In this document: piece by piece, positions 33,640 to 43,185 of the stretch | How the letters are laid out: the number at the start of each line of letters is the position of its first letter | Numbering within the stretch: the stretch's first letter is position 1 | Program-made: the position numbers and the translations under genes | Notes under the pieces: model-generated | Seen by the model: the letters and a program-made list of their open reading frames with translations, nothing else | Told to the model about the DNA's origin: nothing | The model's database searches: none | Assembly (NCBI GenBank): GCA_026225945.1 | Contig: JAMJFZ010003581.1 | Span: forward strand, 6,964,501 to 7,028,500 | Origin: Cricetomys ansorgei | Lineage: Eukaryota > Chordata > Mammalia > Rodentia > Nesomyidae | DNA length: 64,000 bases | Direction of reading: 5' to 3'

Positions 33640-34150
33640 TCAACTGAGCCACAATTCCTGAGCTCTTTGAAATACCCAGGCAGGCCCAGGTGAATAGTCT
33701 GAAAGTGAAAGATCCAAGCTTGTGCCATTTCTCCACGGAAGGATGAGCTCCCCACAGCAAGCACAGGTGTCTCAAAATAGTTAAATAAAGCCTATTGTTT
33801 GGTGGAGCCTGCCTGGAATTGAAACCAACCAGAAGAGCTATTCTTCTTCCTGAAAGCTGAAATGAATTATGGGAGTAGATTAGGATGACAATTTGTTGTA
33901 GGTTGGTTCAAATCTCCCTTGTCTTCACACCTAGATTCCCAAGTCCCGTAATCTCCTTAAATCTAGGTGAACTGAGACAGTTTAGTCAGCCTAACATAAA
34001 GACAAAGATGAACCATCTATGCATCTGTGAGACTGTAGGGGACCCTGTGATCTGCAGGTATGATGGTTGTAGGGCGGCAACCATGAGTGGTTCTACCTCG
34101 TCTGAATTAAATACAAAGTAGATAGATATTTCTAGGTCCTTCTTAGGTTA
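33640..34150. promoter_or_regulatory. Candidate conserved non-coding block, weak
   Basis: Repeat-free sequence with gaaatgaattatgggagtag, cctattgtttggtgg and aagcccgta-like words. A 78-codon frame lies at 33885-34121. I see no splice-flanked exon pattern I trust. Weak call based on absence of repeats. Confidence 0.2.
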
Positions 34151-35335
34151 GCCTGTGTACTTTTTTAAAAAATCATCACTGATTATCCCCCAATATCTTT
34201 TCAGAATTTTCCATCTACCAGTAGCTTTTAAAACACAATAAGTTGATATAAAAAAGGCAAAGTCCAAGGGTGGTAGACAGTTCATGAGACGATATAAAAG
34301 ACTCTTCCTGAATGTGACTTAGGCTTACTAAGTTGCTTCTGATGAAGAAAATGAGGCAGGAAAGTTGGGACTTCTCAGAGTAGGCTATAAAAGGACCAAT
34401 ATTTATATTGGGAATTCTCACTGATTGTTCTTTTAGGGCAGTCAGTTGTCTTGTCACAAGGTATCCTTGATGATCCCACTCATGCAGGGTTTGAGACAGC
34501 AGATAAGAGTCTGAATGAGTTCAGTTGCTGAACATTCTCCTAACTATGAAGTTGAACTTTCAGATAAAATAGAAGCTCTGGATGATAGTACAGACTCAGT
34601 CCATGAAAGACTTTTGAGTCAGAGGTATTTAGCTAGCTGAGTCACACTCAGTTTCCAAATAACAGAAACTGTGAGGTAATAATACCATTTTTGTTGTGTT
34701 AATTCACTAAGTTTTGAGAAAATTTTTAAATGTAAATGTGTATACACATGTATCTTTTTCTGCTTCTCTTTGCTAATGGTATTCATAATGTAGTAATTAC
34801 ATCTTATAGAAGTTCAAAAATTACAGTAATGAATGAATAAATTAAGCAGGAGCAAATGACACAATTCCTCTTCTCAGACGGTGTCTGCTCTTTCTACAAT
34901 AAACCATAAAGAATTTGAGGTCAGGGACTATGTTTTGGAAAGAGTGTGTTGCCTGTGACCATGTTATCTACATATAAGGATTACCTATTCTTGATGGAAT
35001 TTTAAGTTCCCAATTTTTAATGCATAAAACCTGTGAAGCTACAACGGCGTGAAGTATAATGGAGAATCAAGCTCATTTGGAAAAACTCCAAGTTTGAGTT
35101 AAGAACTATAATGAAGACCAGTGAATTGATCTCAAGCCAACATATAACTTCATAATGTTTACTTCTTATTTCTCCTTTTTTGATGTTCATTACATCAGTC
35201 CCGTCTTTTATCACTTGTTTAATTAGAGAATGGGCATGGGAATAAGTAGAAAAATTTGTGACTCTCCTACCTATAATTAGAGCTATGAGTTGGAAAGACT
35301 TCTTTACTTAAGTAACCGGTTTGATTCCAAACAAG
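34151..35335. other. Single-copy DNA, no feature seen
   Basis: No recognisable repeat or gene over about 1.2 kb. Open frames of 65-80 codons on the minus strand look random. Confidence 0.45.
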
Positions 35336-35520
35336 TGGGTGTAATACTGGAACTAGCACAAGCCCAGAGTTTAGGAGAGAGGAGTTTTTGCCTTAGTTCT
35401 TTTACTAGTTCATTATGTAAATGTGAACATTCAAGCCTTCTCCTTGTGTCCTAACATTCTTATGAAGAAAATGAGTGGGTTGGACTTAAGTTTTCTACGT
35501 TTCTTTCTAGAAAAATAACT
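35336..35520 (+). mobile_element. MIR SINE relic, sense
   Basis: gccttagttcttttactagt, a caagccttctccttgtgtcc box and atgaagaaaatgagtgggtt followed by ggacttaag match the MIR order from the 'tctgccactaact' region to the 'aaatgagggggttggac' core. Old and diverged. Confidence 0.72.
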
Positions 35521-36180
35521 AAGACCTCAGTGGTGGCCTAGAATGAGAAAAGCAGAATACGGTCACCTGCCAAAGATAACCCCCACAGTTACCAGCATCT
35601 GTTGGGACAGATTGCTGAACTATTCTAATTAAAATAAATATGTAATATGTAAGTTGTATGTAAATTATATGTAACTGTGTCAGATAAAGAAGATTGGGGA
35701 ACTCAGAAGGATCCTGGAAAATAGAGTTCTGAGTGGAGAGATCATGCTTGGGAATCACAAGTTCCAGCAATGCGGCATTACCAATTCTAATGCTGAAGCC
35801 ATTCTGGGAAATTGACCGACAGGATTGTTCTTCAGGATGTCAGCAACAGATTAATATTCATTTTATTATACAGGAATATTTCCAGTTAGGAGGGGGCTTC
35901 CCCTTTATTTCGTACAAGGCAGGTAAATAATAAATATTTGTGGAATGAGAGAAATTTAAAAACTTTCCCTGTGTTCCAAGCTCCTGTTTCAGGGCACCGT
36001 GATGAAATATGTGAAATGTCACAGCTGTCTGGTGAGACAAAAGCCAGCCCAATGCATTTTCTCCTTCGCATGACAGAGTGCCTAAGTAGAGAACTCTCCA
36101 GGTGGGCTTACTGAAGGCTAATGCTTGTTGTAAAGGAGCTTGATCTGAAGCTTCAGTGAGCTTCTAGTTTCTCAACACAT
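35521..36180. promoter_or_regulatory. Candidate conserved non-coding block
   Basis: Repeat-free stretch containing gcggcattaccaattctaat, agcaacagattaatattcat, a gcttcccctttatttcgt segment and gtgaaatgtcacagctgtct (E-box next to a palindromic TGTCACA-like word). The dense, varied vocabulary is unlike neighbouring neutral DNA. Open frames on both strands (up to 83 codons) overlap and are not convincing. Confidence 0.35.
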
Positions 36181-36217
36181 TGTGCACCAGCCACAGAGGA
36201 CTACTGTAAGAATTACC

Positions 36218-36545
36218 TGTAGAAGTTTATTTTAAGTTATGTTTAAAATGGTTGTTTTGTGAATCGTTGGGCTAAGGGCTGTCTAGGCCTTAGCATTTTG
36301 TATTGTCTGCAGGTGTTGGCTTTCTGTGGGGGATTTTGATTGTTCCTGATCTGCATGTGTTATCAATAGAACACCTGAGGAGCTTAGGCATCCATAAAAA
36401 CCTCTGAGATTAGATGCTCAGGGTTCTACTGTCCAGAATAGCTCATGCCATGGTGGTTCCCTTTGTTGAGGTCGGACAGGGTTTGCACCTCTGAATATGT
36501 CTCCTTGTTTCTCTTGGTGAGCCCACACAGTGGCTAACAACTACA
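36218..36545 (+). mobile_element. Solo ERV LTR, copy 2 of the four-copy family
   Basis: Starts tgtagaagtttat, carries tggttgttttgtgaatcg, a tgtctaggccttagc box, ccataaaaacctctgag (a plausible TATA-like promoter box), tggttccctttgttgaggt and ends near acaactaca. It aligns along its length with copies at 3189 and 60125. I could not find a clean target-site duplication here, perhaps because of decay or a misjudged end. Confidence 0.72.
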
Positions 36546-37314
36546 ATGGCTTGTGTGAAAATTACTATAAATAAGCACAATCTCTGACCTAGATTAGTTG
36601 TGTTTTCATTCCTTTTTTGCTTCCTTTCCATTCTTGGCCACCTTTTCTTTATTATTCTGTATCTACAAAGCAAAGTAAGGTGAAATGAAGTAATACTGAG
36701 AGCATCAAAGCCTAATGTGTAATTGAATGACTACAGATGTGTGAATCACTCATGAGTTCCATTACTTGATACCATCTGGATGTGTTATACATGAGTACAT
36801 TGAATTTCTCTTACGCTTTAAAATTTAAGAACTAAAGGCCTGTCTTTAGTTTGTGATAATTTTGTAGCCTACTTTCTCATTTGTTTGAAGATAATTCATT
36901 AATACTAGCTAATGATGATGTAAGTTATCTTAGCATTATAAAATATCATGACATCACTGAAGCCCACATAGGAAAATTGCTTTTGGTTTATGATTTAATT
37001 TGTCTCTTCTCAGAGTTGTTCATTCATCAGATTATTTTCATAATGTGTATTATAGAGGGAGAAGCTAAGAAAAGGGCTGAAAATTAATTGGAAAGAAGTA
37101 AAATTGGCTAGGTATTCACAAATGAGATTTCTGTAGATGAGTAAAATTTGCCATTACATAGCAACTTTAAAAAAATATATAAACTTATTAAATTCTTTAT
37201 GATAAAAATGTTGAAAAATAAATTGCTATTTCATGGTTTATAAGCAAATGGCAAGCTGTCAGTCAAATAACTTGATAACTGTCACAAATTCAGATACAAC
37301 ACCAAATATTTCTG
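36546..37314. other. AT-rich single-copy DNA, no feature seen
   Basis: No gene, SINE or LTR recognised. Several gatgatgta/attaat words occur but without density. Confidence 0.42.
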
Positions 37315-37524
37315 TTCTTCGTACTTTTTGTTTGTTTTGGTTTGGTTTTTTGTTTGTTTGTCCATTTGTTTTAAGACAGGGTTTCTTTGTGTAACTCTGG
37401 CTGTCCTGGAACTCACTCTGTAGACCAGGCTGGCCTCAAACTTGGAGTATTCCACCTGCTTCTGCCTCTTGAATGCTGGGATTAAAGGCGTGTGCCACCA
37501 CCACCTGGCCTTCTTTGTACTTTT
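37315..37524 (-). mobile_element. B1 SINE, antisense, well preserved, with 14-bp target-site duplication
   Basis: A T/G-rich tail (about 37329-37374) precedes gacagggtttctttgtgtaa, gctgtcctggaactcactct, gtagaccaggctggcctcaa, gctgggattaaaggcgtgtg and ccaccaccacctggcc. The flanks ttcttcgtactttt (37315-37328) and ttctttgtactttt (37511-37524) differ at one base. This is the best-preserved B1 in the window. The 90-codon minus-strand frame here is repeat-derived. Confidence 0.96.
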
Positions 37525-37769
37525 AAACCAACCCTCTTCAAAAATCTTATTCATCTTCTACCTGCAACTCCTCTCAGAGATGCATTCCACGTTCCTCTCC
37601 CCATCCAACTTCCTGCATTTGTGTTTCCTCCCTCCGCTGACCCTGATCCCCCACTCTGTCATTTAAAAACCCACTCAGTCCAGTTTGTGTTGGCCTACTA
37701 CACATGGGCTCCCGGGAATGAGTCTTGTTCTGAAATGTGGTTGATATACAAAGTATCATATCATTAAAG

Positions 37770-37857
37770 AACCCCCCTCTCAATCTCCAGTCTTGAGCCA
37801 AGGACTTCATAGGCTAGGCTTCTGACCTACCTCTAAGCTATGTCCTCAGCCCTTGAA
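37770..37857 (-). mobile_element. ID-like SINE (or ID half of a B4), antisense
   Basis: tcttgagccaaggacttcat, a ggctaggcttctgacctacc box and aagctatgtcctcagccctt correspond to the reverse complement of the ID (BC1-derived) SINE with considerable divergence. Confidence 0.6.
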
Positions 37858-38289
37858 GTGACTCTTGATACCCAGTATTTGCCTTAGGTTTATCATGTCT
37901 AATCCCAGGAAATTTTGACTGCTGCTTGAAGTAGGGAGGACTAAGGATAAGCAACCATTTATTCTCTTTTAAGGGTTCATTTATTCCTTTATATGATGGT
38001 ATGTGTTCTTTATCCGTTTAGTCATTTTATGCTTTATGTGGTTATATTTTTGTTTTTATTTTGGTTAGCACAAAGGAATAGGTTTTATCATGGAATTTCA
38101 TGCATAATTTTTGTTGATCTTTCTCCCCCATTTGTCTTTCCATTCTCTTCCCTCTCACTATCTCTTCGAGAACTCTACTAGTCCCCTTTTTGTTTTCGTG
38201 TCATCTGTGTTCTCTTGTAGACCTTCTTAAAATACTTTCCCCCTTCTATTAACCCCTTTCAATATACAGATTCACATGCATCATATACA
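37858..38289. other. T-rich DNA, possibly an L1 3' margin
   Basis: T-rich sequence leading into the antisense L1 below. Some of it may be decayed L1 3' UTR, but I could not anchor it. Confidence 0.35.
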
Positions 38290-39846
38290 CACATATAAAA
38301 TTAAACATTCACACAGATTTCTACTGTAGTTGTACCAATTAATACTTCTTCCAGCAATAAAGAGAACTCCTTTCCCTCCAAATCCTCACCAGCATTTATT
38401 ATCATTTGTTTCTGTTTTATGACGGTGCTTCTGGTTGAATTAAGATAGAATCTCAAATTAGTACTTCTCTGATACCTAAGGATACTGAACATTTAAGAAA
38501 ATATTTGTGGCCACTTGTGTTTCTTCTTTTCATAATCGTTCAGTACATTAGCCAAATTGTTAATTGGTAATTTGGATTTTTATTGTTCAACTTCAGTAGT
38601 TCTTAATATATTCTAGATAGTAAACCCTTACTTGAAATGTAGCTGGTGAAAAACTTGCCCTTAAAATGTAGTATGTCTGTTCATTCTGCTAATAATTTTC
38701 CTTACTCTGCAGAAGTTCACTAATTAAATGTAATCTCATTTGCCAAGTCTTGGGGATATTTTCTATGCCACAGAAAATTCTTGCCTATGCCTGTGTCTTA
38801 AAGTATTTTGTCTACCCTTTTCTCTCACAATTTCAGGATTATAGGTTTTAAATTAGGTCTGTGATCCATTTTGAATTGGATTTTCTGCAGGTAAAGAGAT
38901 ATGGATACAATTTCATTTTTCTGAAGGTGGATATCCAGTTTGGCCAACTGGACTACACATTTGGTTTTGTGCCAGTATTACATTGTCTTTGTCACTATGA
39001 CTCTGAAGTATATTTCAAAGTCAAGTATTGTGATCCTTCCAGCTATGATCCTTTGTGTTTCTATCTGAGTTTTATGATATTTTCTTCTGGATCTCTGGAG
39101 AATTGTGCTTGGAATTCTGATGTGGATTTCATCGAATTTGTAGGTTACTTTTGGTGGCATAGTATATTTTCACATATTAGCTCTACTAATTAGTTCCAGA
39201 AGCATGGAAGTTTATTGCATCATCTAGCTGCTTCTTCAATTTATTTGCCAACATTTTAACGTTTTCATGAATGGGATAGGTTTCATATTTTTTTCTTCAA
39301 GAAGTTTGTCATTGATACTTAGAGAAAATAATTGATTTTTTGTATGTTGATTTGTATCTGCCATTTTAATCAAAGAGTTTACCAGATCTAAAAGTTTTCT
39401 GGCAGTGTCTGTACAGTCTTTTGAACATAAAATCATGTTGTCTACAAGAAAGGGTAATTTGGTTTCTTCTTTTCTTATTTGTATTCCTTTTGTCATATCT
39501 TTCTTTTATCTCATTGCTTTAAGACTTCCAGCGCTATACTGAAGAAGAGCGGCATGGGCCACATTTGTCTCATTTCATATTTTAAAGGAAATGTCTTTTT
39601 TTTTTCAGTTTTCTCCCACTTAAGTATAATATTTGTTTTATTTAGCATTTACTATTGAGCAATATTTGCATTCATCATCTCTTTCCTCAAGACTATTCTC
39701 ATGAAGGCATGTAGAACTTTATCAAGTGCCTTCTCTGCCACTAACAAAATGATCTTGTGATTTCTGCCTATAGTCTATCAATCTGTCTATCTATCCATTA
39801 TCTGTCATCTAATAAAGATATATTAATATAGGCTTGAGTATGGAGT

Positions 39847-40342
39847 TAAGAGAAAGAGTGGCCTTAAGGCCAAGCCCCATGCCCAGCAGTAGATGACCAA
39901 CAAAAAGCAAACTTGATGGTGTTTTTGGAAGTTCTTTGTCTCATACTGTTTTGTCAGGGCTTTTAATTTTCTTTGAATCTTATAGGTCCTTTGAGTATAT
40001 AATATGATATCTGGTTTTGTGTTTCTGTGGGATTTCTGTGTGTACAACCGTATGCCTCTGTATCTATATGTGTTCTTGTGCTTTTTCTTTGGCTCCTTTT
40101 CAGTTGTTTGTTTTGTCCTGTTTCGGGTTTGTTTGTTTTTTTTTAATCTTATGTAATTATTATTATTTTAAATACCTGTTTGTATTCTAATGAGAGAGAG
40201 AAAGAAAGGGTGTGGATTTGGGTGTGTGGGGAAGTGGGGAGGATCTGGAAGGAATTGGGGAAGGAAAACCATGATTGGAATATAATGTATGAAAAAGAGC
40301 TATTTTCATTAAAATTGGAGTGAAAAATAAGAGAAAGAGTGG
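39847..40342 (+). mobile_element. 5'-truncated L1 3' end inserted into the antisense L1, 15-bp target-site duplication
   Basis: taagagaaagagtgg occurs identically at 39847-39861 and 40328-40342. Between them lies an L1 3' UTR in sense orientation: aagccccatgcccagcagta, tggaagttctttgtctcata, a cctttgagtatataatatga box, a gtttgtattctaatgagaga segment, the G/A-rich tract, and a terminal attttcattaaaattgga that stands for the polyA region. This is a textbook target-primed, 5'-truncated insertion of 466 bp. Confidence 0.93.
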
Positions 40343-41127
40343 TGTTTAAAGACGGTAAACAAAACTTAAATCATGTGTGTAGGCTACTCAGTCACCCTTG
40401 TGTCTATTTAAATGGTGTATTATACTAATCATAATATGTCTATGTTGAACCATTCCTACATTCTTGGAATGAAACCAACTTAGTCATAATGTATGATCTT
40501 TCCAGTTTGCTCCTGAATTCAATTTACAAGTATTTTATTATGAATTTTTACACTTAATGTTCATCAGAAAAACTGTTCTGCAGTTTTCTTTTTTGTTACA
40601 TTTTATCTAGTATCGGTTTGGGGTCATGTTGTCTTCATAGAATGAACTTGGTCATATTCTTTCTCACTTGTGGAGGAATTTGAGAAGCATTGATGTTTGA
40701 TCTTCTCTAAAAGTTCACAAGACTCTGCTGTGAATTCATCCAGTCTTAGGCTTTTCTTTGTGGGGAGACTCTTAATTACTCCCTCAATAACGTTTGTTTT
40801 GTGTCTGTTTAAATTGCTTATTTCATCTGAATTTAATTTTTGTAACTAATATTAATTTTTAATGTATCCTCTTCTTTTATTTTTCAAGGTTTTTGGAATT
40901 TTTCAAAGCCTTCCCTAATGATCCTCTGGATCTTATTGGAGTATTTTGTAACAACTCCTCTTTTATCTTTAATTTTATTATTTTGTGTCTTCTCTTTGTT
41001 GGTTTGGCTAGAGATTGGTCAATCTTGTTAATCTTTTCAAAGAATCAACTATTTGTTGCTTGATTGCATGTATTGCTTATCTGTCCTTGTCTTTATTAGT
41101 TCCTTGTCTGCTGCATTTGGCTGTCGT

Positions 41128-41312
41128 TTCTTCTTCTTCTTCTTCTTCTTCTTCTTCTTCTTCTTCTTCTTCTTCTTCTTCTTCTTCTTCTTCTTCTTCT
41201 TCTCCTCCTCCTCTTCCTCCTCCTCCTCCTCCTCCTCCTCCTCCTCCTCCTCCTCCTCCTCCTCCTCCTCCTCCTCCTTCTCCTCCTCCTCCTCCTCCTC
41301 CTTTTTCTTCTT
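41128..41312. repeat. (TTC)n followed by (CTC)n pyrimidine microsatellite
   Basis: About 75 bp of TTC units followed by about 100 bp of CTC units, with only a few interruptions, entirely C/T on the plus strand. It gives rise to Ser-Pro, Phe-Ser, Lys-Glu and Arg homopolymer-like frames on both strands (41015-41364), none of which is a gene. It lies inside the old L1. Confidence 0.98.
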
Positions 41313-41347
41313 GGTTTCAAAGTATATCACTGACTATTTATATGCAT

Positions 41348-41548
41348 TCTTTCTGATTTTTTAAAAAGATTTATTTTATTTATATGGATACTCTATCTGT
41401 ATGTACATCTGTATGCTGGAAGAGGGAATCTGATCCCATTGTAGACAGTTGTGAGCCACCATGTTGGAATTGAACTCTAGATCTCTGGAAGAGCAGACAG
41501 TGCTCTTAACCTCTGATCCATCTCTCCAGCACCTCTTTCTGATTTTTT
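41348..41548 (-). mobile_element. B2 SINE, antisense, with perfect 15-bp target-site duplication
   Basis: tctttctgatttttt is present at 41348-41362 and 41534-41548. The body has a aaaaagatttattttattta tail-side region, gaagagggaatctgatccca, gacagttgtgagccaccatg, ggaagagcagacagtgctct and catctctccagca, the reverse complement of B2. It inserted into the antisense L1. Confidence 0.96.
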
Positions 41549-41726
41549 TGGTTTTTTTTGTTTTGAGACAGGAGTTCTCTGTTGTAACTCTAGCTGTCCT
41601 GGAACTCATTCTGTAGACCAGGCTGCCTTCCAACTCACAGAGATCTGCCTTTCTGCCTGTCTCTGCCTCCCAAATGATAAGATTCAAGGCATGTGCCATC
41701 ACCACACTGCTTCTTTTTGGTTTTTT
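41543..41726 (-). mobile_element. B1 SINE, antisense, immediately next to the B2
   Basis: tttgttttgagacaggagtt, gctgtcctggaactcattct, gtagaccaggctgccttcca, and tgtgccatcaccacactgc form a reverse-complement B1. Both sides carry a tttttggtttttt-type repeat (about 41543-41559 and 41711-41726). One side lies against the right copy of the B2 duplication, so the B1 probably landed in the T-rich duplicate produced by the B2 insertion. Confidence 0.92.
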
Positions 41727-41785
41727 AATGTGAGTCCATATAGTTCCTTTCTTTTAGAACTGCCCTGGGGATAGCTGACAATCAT

Positions 41786-41842
41786 ATATATATACATATA
41801 TATATATATATGATATATATCTCATATATATCATATATACGA
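41786..41842. repeat. (TA)-rich palindromic tract
   Basis: Runs of TATATA with catatatatatacatat and tgatatatatctcatatata, capable of several alternative hairpins. Confidence 0.9.
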
Positions 41843-41896
41843 CAGTATTAATTTTCAGAGATTGAAATAATATTAGCCCATGTTTTTCTTGCTTTT

Positions 41897-42174
41897 AAGA
41901 TTACTGTGGAAGTCTATCTTCGATGTAGGTAGAGTGCCTGGCCTTGTCCCATTTGTTGTGCCTTGTTTGAGAAGTAACCCTGGGAGTAGTGCTCTCTTCT
42001 ATGGGGAGAAGCAGGGGTGGTGGTGGTGGTGAGTGAGTGAGTGGAGGTAGGGAGGTTATAAAATAGGAGGAGAGGGAAGATGGGGGCAGCTGGGAAGAAT
42101 GGAGGGAGGGTAGGAGGGGTGTTGATACGTACTATACAAAAGAAGAAAAATAAATTACATAAAAAAGATTACTG
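41897..42174 (+). mobile_element. 5'-truncated L1 3' end, sense, 10-bp target-site duplication
   Basis: aagattactg occurs at 41897-41906 and 42165-42174. The 258-bp body has ggccttgtcccatttgttgt, gccttgtttgagaag, a G/A/T-rich tract with (GGT)n and (GAGT)n patches and a terminal gaagaaaaataaattac, the usual L1 3' end. It shares its tgccttgtttgaga landmark with the L1 UTR at 16785-17510. Confidence 0.88.
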
Positions 42175-42284
42175 AGGAAAATTTGAATGATACTATGAGA
42201 CTTATGCCTCTGTATTAAAGATGATATTTTCCCCTCATAGCTATTGGAATTTTTTTTTATTGTTTTGACATCTGTTTTACTTTG

Positions 42285-42668
42285 GGTTTCTATTGTTGTA
42301 CTAAGACACCATAACTGAAAGCAATGGGGGGAGGATAGCATTTATTTCTGCTCACAGTTATAGTCCATCATGAAAGGAATTCAGGGCAGGATCTCAAGGC
42401 AGGAATCTGGAGGCAGGAATTGAAGCAAACACCGAGGAAGAACACTGCTTATGGGCTTTCTCAGACTGCTTTTTAAAACAAAACTCGGGACCACATGCCC
42501 ATGGGTGACACCTCCCATAATGGGCTGGGTCCTTCCACATCAATCATTAATCAAGAAAATCTCCCAGAGTCTTGCCAGTGTGGAAGTCTGTGGGGGTATT
42601 TTCTCAATTAAGGTTCCTTTTCCCAAATGACTCAAGTTGACAAAATGCTACTTAGCATAACATCTCAA
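42285..42668 (+). repeat. Rodent interspersed repeat, near full length
   Basis: gggtttctattgttgtacta, a agacaccataactgaaagca box, catttatttctgctcacagt, caggaatctggaggcaggaa, ccacatgcccatgggtgaca, cctcccataatgggctgggt and a final gactcaagttgacaaaat-like end. I know this layout as a common rodent repeat and suspect a non-autonomous DNA transposon, without being sure of its name. Its end part recurs in reverse at 28905-29112, and its head resembles 15296. Confidence 0.75.
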
Positions 42669-43060
42669 TTGTGGTAGGTCATGGAGAAGTTGTTCTCTGG
42701 TCCTATCTATTTAGAGTTTAGCTCTTGTGCTTGGATGTTGATTTCTTTCTTTAGGTTTGTGTAATTTCCTAGTATAATTTCTGAATAAATTGTGTATACC
42801 ACTTGACTTATCTCTGATCCTTCTACCTCACAGAGTCTTAGACTTGATCTCTTGAATGTATCCCGGACTTCTGGGAAGGGTTGGTCTGTTGTTTTCTTTT
42901 CTTTATATGTGTTTGAGGATATTGTTGTTTTGACATTGCTCCGTCTCCTTGGTCTTGACTCTTGAGGATGTGTTCTATTGATTTTGTTTGTTTGTTTTGT
43001 TTTTGGTTGCTTCATTTCTAGAATTTCTGTTTGTGATTTTTTTTTCAGTGTCTCAATTTC
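42669..43060. other. T-rich tract, possibly decayed antisense L1
   Basis: T/G-rich sequence with tcatttctagaatttctgtt and tttgtttgttttgtttttgg runs that resembles antisense L1 5' or ORF1-proximal DNA, but I could not anchor it. The 102-codon minus-strand frame 42707-43015 has no recognisable domain. Confidence 0.3.
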
Positions 43061-43185
43061 TGTTGAAGAAGTTTATTTTTAGTTATGTTTAAAATGGTTG
43101 TTTTGTGCACTTTTGGATGAGGGGCTGCCTAGGCCTTGGCATTTTTATGGTCTGCAGTTGTTGGCGTGGTGAGTTGTTATCAATG
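43061..43185 (+). mobile_element. ERV LTR, copy 4, truncated
   Basis: tgttgaagaagtttattttt at 43061 begins the same LTR as at 3189, 36218 and 60125, followed by gttatgtttaaaatggttgt and gcctaggccttggcattttt. Similarity fades after about 43185, so this is a 3'-deleted or heavily diverged copy. Confidence 0.65.

Larger units (their letters stand above)
38290..41785 (-). mobile_element. Old L1 (3' UTR and ORF2), antisense, carrying nested insertions
   Basis: Left to right on the plus strand this is L1 in reverse. A 3' UTR part comes first (cctccaaatcctcaccagca, then ctgatacctaaggatactga). The ORF2 landmarks follow: gatccattttgaattggatt, agtttggccaactggactac, aattgtgcttggaattctga, gaagtttgtcattg, tgttgaaccattcctacatt, agattggtcaatcttgttaa, tttttaatgtgagtccatat. 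ORF2 encodes the endonuclease-reverse transcriptase, but the minus-strand frame is wrecked. It is interrupted by a sense L1 tail (39862-40327), a pyrimidine microsatellite, a B2 and a B1. About 150 bp flanking the L1-tail insertion does not align to L1. The 110-codon plus frame at 38861-39193 is antisense to ORF2. Confidence 0.85.

Noticed and set aside
33426..33764. 112-codon minus-strand frame
   Set aside because: It crosses an A-rich run that encodes Phe/Cys repeats and shows no protein signature.
38861..39193. 110-codon plus-strand frame
   Set aside because: Antisense to L1 ORF2.
41015..41364. Ser/Pro, Phe/Ser, Lys/Glu and poly-Arg frames on both strands
   Set aside because: They come from the (TTC)n(CTC)n array. 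Mutually antisense low-complexity frames are not genes.
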